DNA of 31,306 nucleotides from Thoreauomyces humboldtii. Its lineage: Eukaryota; Chytridiomycota; Chytridiomycetes; Spizellomycetales; Powellomycetaceae. Below, piece after piece: positions 29,237-31,306 of the stretch (the stretch's first letter is position 1; each line of letters opens with the position of its first letter). Where the stretch lies: NCBI GenBank assembly GCA_027596035.1, contig JADGJA010000193.1, positions 1-31,306 of the forward strand, written 5' to 3'. Under the pieces are notes generated by a model. That model had not been told where the DNA came from, made no database searches, and was given only the letters and a program-made list of their open reading frames with translations. The translations under genes and the position numbers were made by a program.

Positions 29237-30090
29237 TCACATCCCCTACAAGATTGAAGTCAAGAGTCAGCTCCCCAAGATGGACATGGCACAGGAAAGC
29301 GAAAGGACACGTACGCAGCACGAATTCGTAGATTTGGCCGTCTTGTAAAAGGCTTTGGACGCCCCCGACAGGTTGTCGGCCTTGGCGACAAGGTCATCGA
29401 GCTTTTCCCCTCGCTGCAGGAGCGACTCCATCGTCTTGTGCTAGTGGAAGGCACAAGATGATGAGACACATCGCTCACCTCGGGGGAGGCCAGGCTCCCC
29501 ATCCTCCTTCTCCTCCTTCGAGAACCAAACCACCCACCAACACGATCTTGGTCTCATCCAGCTCCCTCTGAACCCTCATGAACGGATCCGTGTTCTCCGG
29601 ATCCTGAGCCTTGGCCAGATGCTGCTTCAACTCTGGATACTTTGGACTGGTGGTCGTGGGGTTCATTGTAGCCCAGGAGGACTTTTGCGGGAACTTTGTC
29701 GAGAACTCGTCCGCGAGTCGATTGAGCAACGAGAAGGCGGTTCGAGACGGGTAGGTCGCCTTCGTTATCATGACGCATGCGAGACCGTCGGTTCGGATGT
29801 AGACGTGACACAGCAGATCCTTCTCCTCGACTTTGGACCGTTCTCCGAGGGGCGTGCGTTCTATCACCGTCTTGGTGAAGAAGCCTACGAACTCGCCGAC
29901 CCTACGAGGTGAAAACGTATGTGGTTTCAGCGACTGCAGGTGTGAACGGATGTGAAGCTGGGGGGGCGGACAAGAGCCCTTACGTGGAACGCTGGAAGAT
30001 TCCGAAGGAGGAGAGGTCCTGTTCCAAAGCCATGATGCGCACGGTCGAGTCCGTCTTTTCCGCCACGGCGAGGCAGTACACTTGAGTCAT
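29237..30090 (-). CDS. YKT6: v-SNARE YKT6
   Basis: Exons in gene order are 30090..29984, 29901..29538, 29440..29315 and 29245..29237, giving 201 aa. Residues 1-140 form a longin domain ([58 protein letters not shown]). The SNARE motif follows ([20 protein letters not shown]), with a central Arg in LLQRGEKL, and [14 protein letters not shown] near the end. YKT6 acts at several steps of ER-Golgi, vacuolar and autophagic fusion and is held on membranes by lipidated C-terminal cysteines, not a membrane helix. The final coding exon is only GGG ATG TGA, so the predicted end is S-C-C-G-M. That leaves a CCGM box where most homologues have CCxxM, so the last splice junction deserves doubt. Introns are 82, 97 and 69 nt. 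Confidence 0.93.
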
Positions 30091-30723
30091 CGTCGGAGGT
30101 GGGGGAGAAGGACGCGAACGAGGAGGAGAAAAAAGAGACCAGGACAGAGTCGGAAGAGCAAAGAGGAACGTGGGCCAATGGACGTTGTGTCCTGTGAGAA
30201 TAACGGGCGTGGTAGAATGCGGTGGGAGAGAGGAAGAAGCGGCAGACTCTTCACACGGGTTCCTTTGGTGGTGACGTGGAAGTTACAAAAGTTGCAAGCC
30301 TTCAACTGTACAGTAAGCCACTCGAACAAGCTGGCAATCAACCTCTTCATAGATACGACGAACCGGCTACCCTTACATCCAGCAAGAATTTCAGGCTTCA
30401 GGGCTACCGCGCTCTTCAATGTCTCCACCGACAAGTGGTCGTTGCCAGCCCCTTTGCGACTGATATCGATAGCCTTGTTTGGTAGCCAAGTCAACTTGCG
30501 ACCCGCCGCCTCGGAAAGCCTGGCAACATCTGTATCATCTCGAAGTCGAAAAGGAGAAACAACGAGAGCTTTTTGGGAGCGATGCTGTACCAGTGGACGC
30601 AATCGCAGGCGCAGACGTGCGAGCATTGCTTGCAGCCGACGTGCATTTAAAGCAACGCAGTCGCCTCTTCATGGACTCAGTGAAAACGATGAACCAACTA
30701 CCTTGCATCCAGCAAGGATATGA
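30091..30723. other. Upstream region of YKT6 and first repeat copy
   Basis: The first 150 bp should hold the YKT6 promoter. A plus-strand frame, open from 30082 to a TGA at 30721-30723, shares its frame with the BTB-like fragment that follows. It contains the first copy of the direct repeat but has no recognisable domain of its own. Confidence 0.3.
30340..30486. repeat. Diverged direct repeat, copy 1
   Basis: This segment resembles 30672-30815, offset by about 330 bp. The best-conserved core is GGCTTCAGGGCTACCGCGCT at 30394-30413, matched exactly at 30724-30743. Similarity extends on both sides: CCTCTTCAT and GACGAACC before it, and ACAAG, GTCGTTGCCA and ACTGATATCGATAGC after it, with small indels. 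Confidence 0.75.
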
Positions 30724-30815
30724 GGCTTCAGGGCTACCGCGCTCTCCGATGTCTCCTCCGACAAGGAAGCGGTCGTTGCCAAGACTGATATCGATAGCTG
30801 GTTTGGTTGCAGCGA
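30672..30815. repeat. Diverged direct repeat, copy 2
   Basis: Second copy of the repeat at 30340-30486. In the common reading frame it leads straight into the BTB-like fragment, whereas copy 1 does not. A local duplication of a gene's 5' portion is the simplest reading. Confidence 0.75.
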
Positions 30816-31083
30816 CCCTCGCCTTACGGACGTCACCTTCACTTCACCAGCAGGCTCCAAACCGTTCCATCTCGTTCGGGATCTATTGCTGTCTACTCAC
30901 TGCTGCCTAACGTTGACGATCCTTGAAGACCTCGTCTGGAGTCGGGTATCAGAAGTAGGTCCGAAAGGGGTCGGCCAAGGTAAACGGATGCAATGGCCAC
31001 TCAATTCAAGAGTCGATGGACGTTACCAAGATGATCGTTGCCAAGATGATCGTTGCCTCTCATTTCGCAGAGGAAAGTCTTGA
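30724..31083 (+). pseudogene. BTB/POZ-like coding fragment, incomplete or decayed
   Basis: A 119-codon frame follows an in-frame TGA and has no ATG before the domain. It reads DIDSWFGCSDPRLTDVTF, TSPAGSKPFHLVRDLLLS, the typical opening of a BTB domain: an acidic DP.L.DV.F strand, then a 'F..vrdLLls' helix. It then drifts into non-typical sequence with a duplicated 15-bp unit (31026-31055, coding QDDRC twice). BTB proteins are adaptors for cullin ubiquitin ligases or transcription. It may be a pseudogene, or an exon of a gene whose other exons I could not place near the window end. Confidence 0.4.
31026..31055. repeat. Tandem 15-bp repeat, two units
   Basis: CCAAGATGATCGTTG occurs twice head to tail (31026-31040 and 31041-31055). 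The unit is a multiple of three, so the BTB-like frame is kept. Confidence 0.85.
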
Positions 31084-31306
31084 GAATGTCACCGTCACAG
31101 CACTGCAAGCAGTACATTCTTGTTGAGTATCGACTTACTGCAGGCCTGCATAAAGTCGTCAAGATGATCACTGTATCTTACGCCCGCTCCCATACCGATA
31201 TGTCCACGTTGTATCGATGGTTTTATCTAGGATTGCTGGTAAGAGCGTCTGTGTACAGTATTTATCTTCACGAAAGGAGAAAGAAGACCCGAAGACGACC
31301 CCCCCC

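Noticed and set aside
30082..30723. 213-codon plus-strand frame upstream of YKT6
   Set aside because: It overlaps the YKT6 start, is Arg/Ser/Thr-rich without a domain, and seems kept open partly by the direct repeat; described only as a repeat region.

Overview
This window is nuclear DNA of a GC-rich, intron-rich fungus, most likely a zoosporic (chytrid-type) fungus. Nearly every gene is cut by short GT-AG introns, mostly 57-105 nt. The proteins are eukaryotic and fungal in character: a PAS-kinase-like kinase, folylpolyglutamate synthase, holocytochrome c synthase, YKT6 and a GCFC/PAXBP1 protein. One gene reads clearly as the axonemal protein CFAP99, which is expected only in a lineage with a motile flagellum. 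Placement among zoosporic fungi is inference; no rRNA or other species marker is present. The sequence starts in a G run and ends in a C run, so it may be a whole contig.

Layout, left to right. (1) 1-764, minus: the 5' part of a SANT/Myb-domain gene running off the left edge. (2) 1152-2636, minus: a PAS-kinase-like Ser/Thr kinase, divergent from (3) 3111-4649, plus: glycine cleavage T-protein. (4) 4650-5235: a gene-free spacer with an 85-bp-period duplication and a strong hairpin. (5) 5236-6969, minus: a type-I-like glutamine synthetase family enzyme. (6) 7343-10002, minus: CFAP99. (7) 10310-10788, plus: a small acidic protein. (8) 10955-13082, minus: folylpolyglutamate synthase. (9) 13569-14529, minus: an unrecognised protein with two similar short motifs. 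(10) 15023-15095, minus: tRNA-Asn. (11) 15634-16439, minus: a secreted expansin-like double-psi beta-barrel protein. (12) 17228-17851, minus: a PEBP-family protein, divergent from (13) 18015-18920, plus: an intronless, membrane-anchored or secreted NlpC/P60-like protein. (14) 19377-20253 and 20638-22637, plus: holocytochrome c synthase and mitochondrial ATP synthase beta. (15) 22881-25032, minus: a protein joining two TTP-type CCCH zinc fingers to a W2 (eIF5/eIF2B-epsilon type) domain, with a 12-nt microexon. (16) 25960-29062, plus: a GCFC2/PAXBP1-like splicing factor. (17) 29237-30090, minus: the SNARE YKT6. (18) 30340-31083: a diverged direct repeat and a BTB/POZ-like coding fragment at the right edge.

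There is no operon logic, as expected for a fungus, but some themes recur. T-protein, the glutamine-synthetase-like enzyme and folylpolyglutamate synthase all touch folate one-carbon or glutamate metabolism within 10 kb. The cytochrome c heme lyase and ATP2 are adjacent and co-oriented. The most unusual gene is the CCCH-CCCH-W2 protein. Exon boundaries were derived by hand from splice-site consensus, reading phase and family resemblance. All listed coding sequences sum to whole codons, but none has been checked against transcripts.
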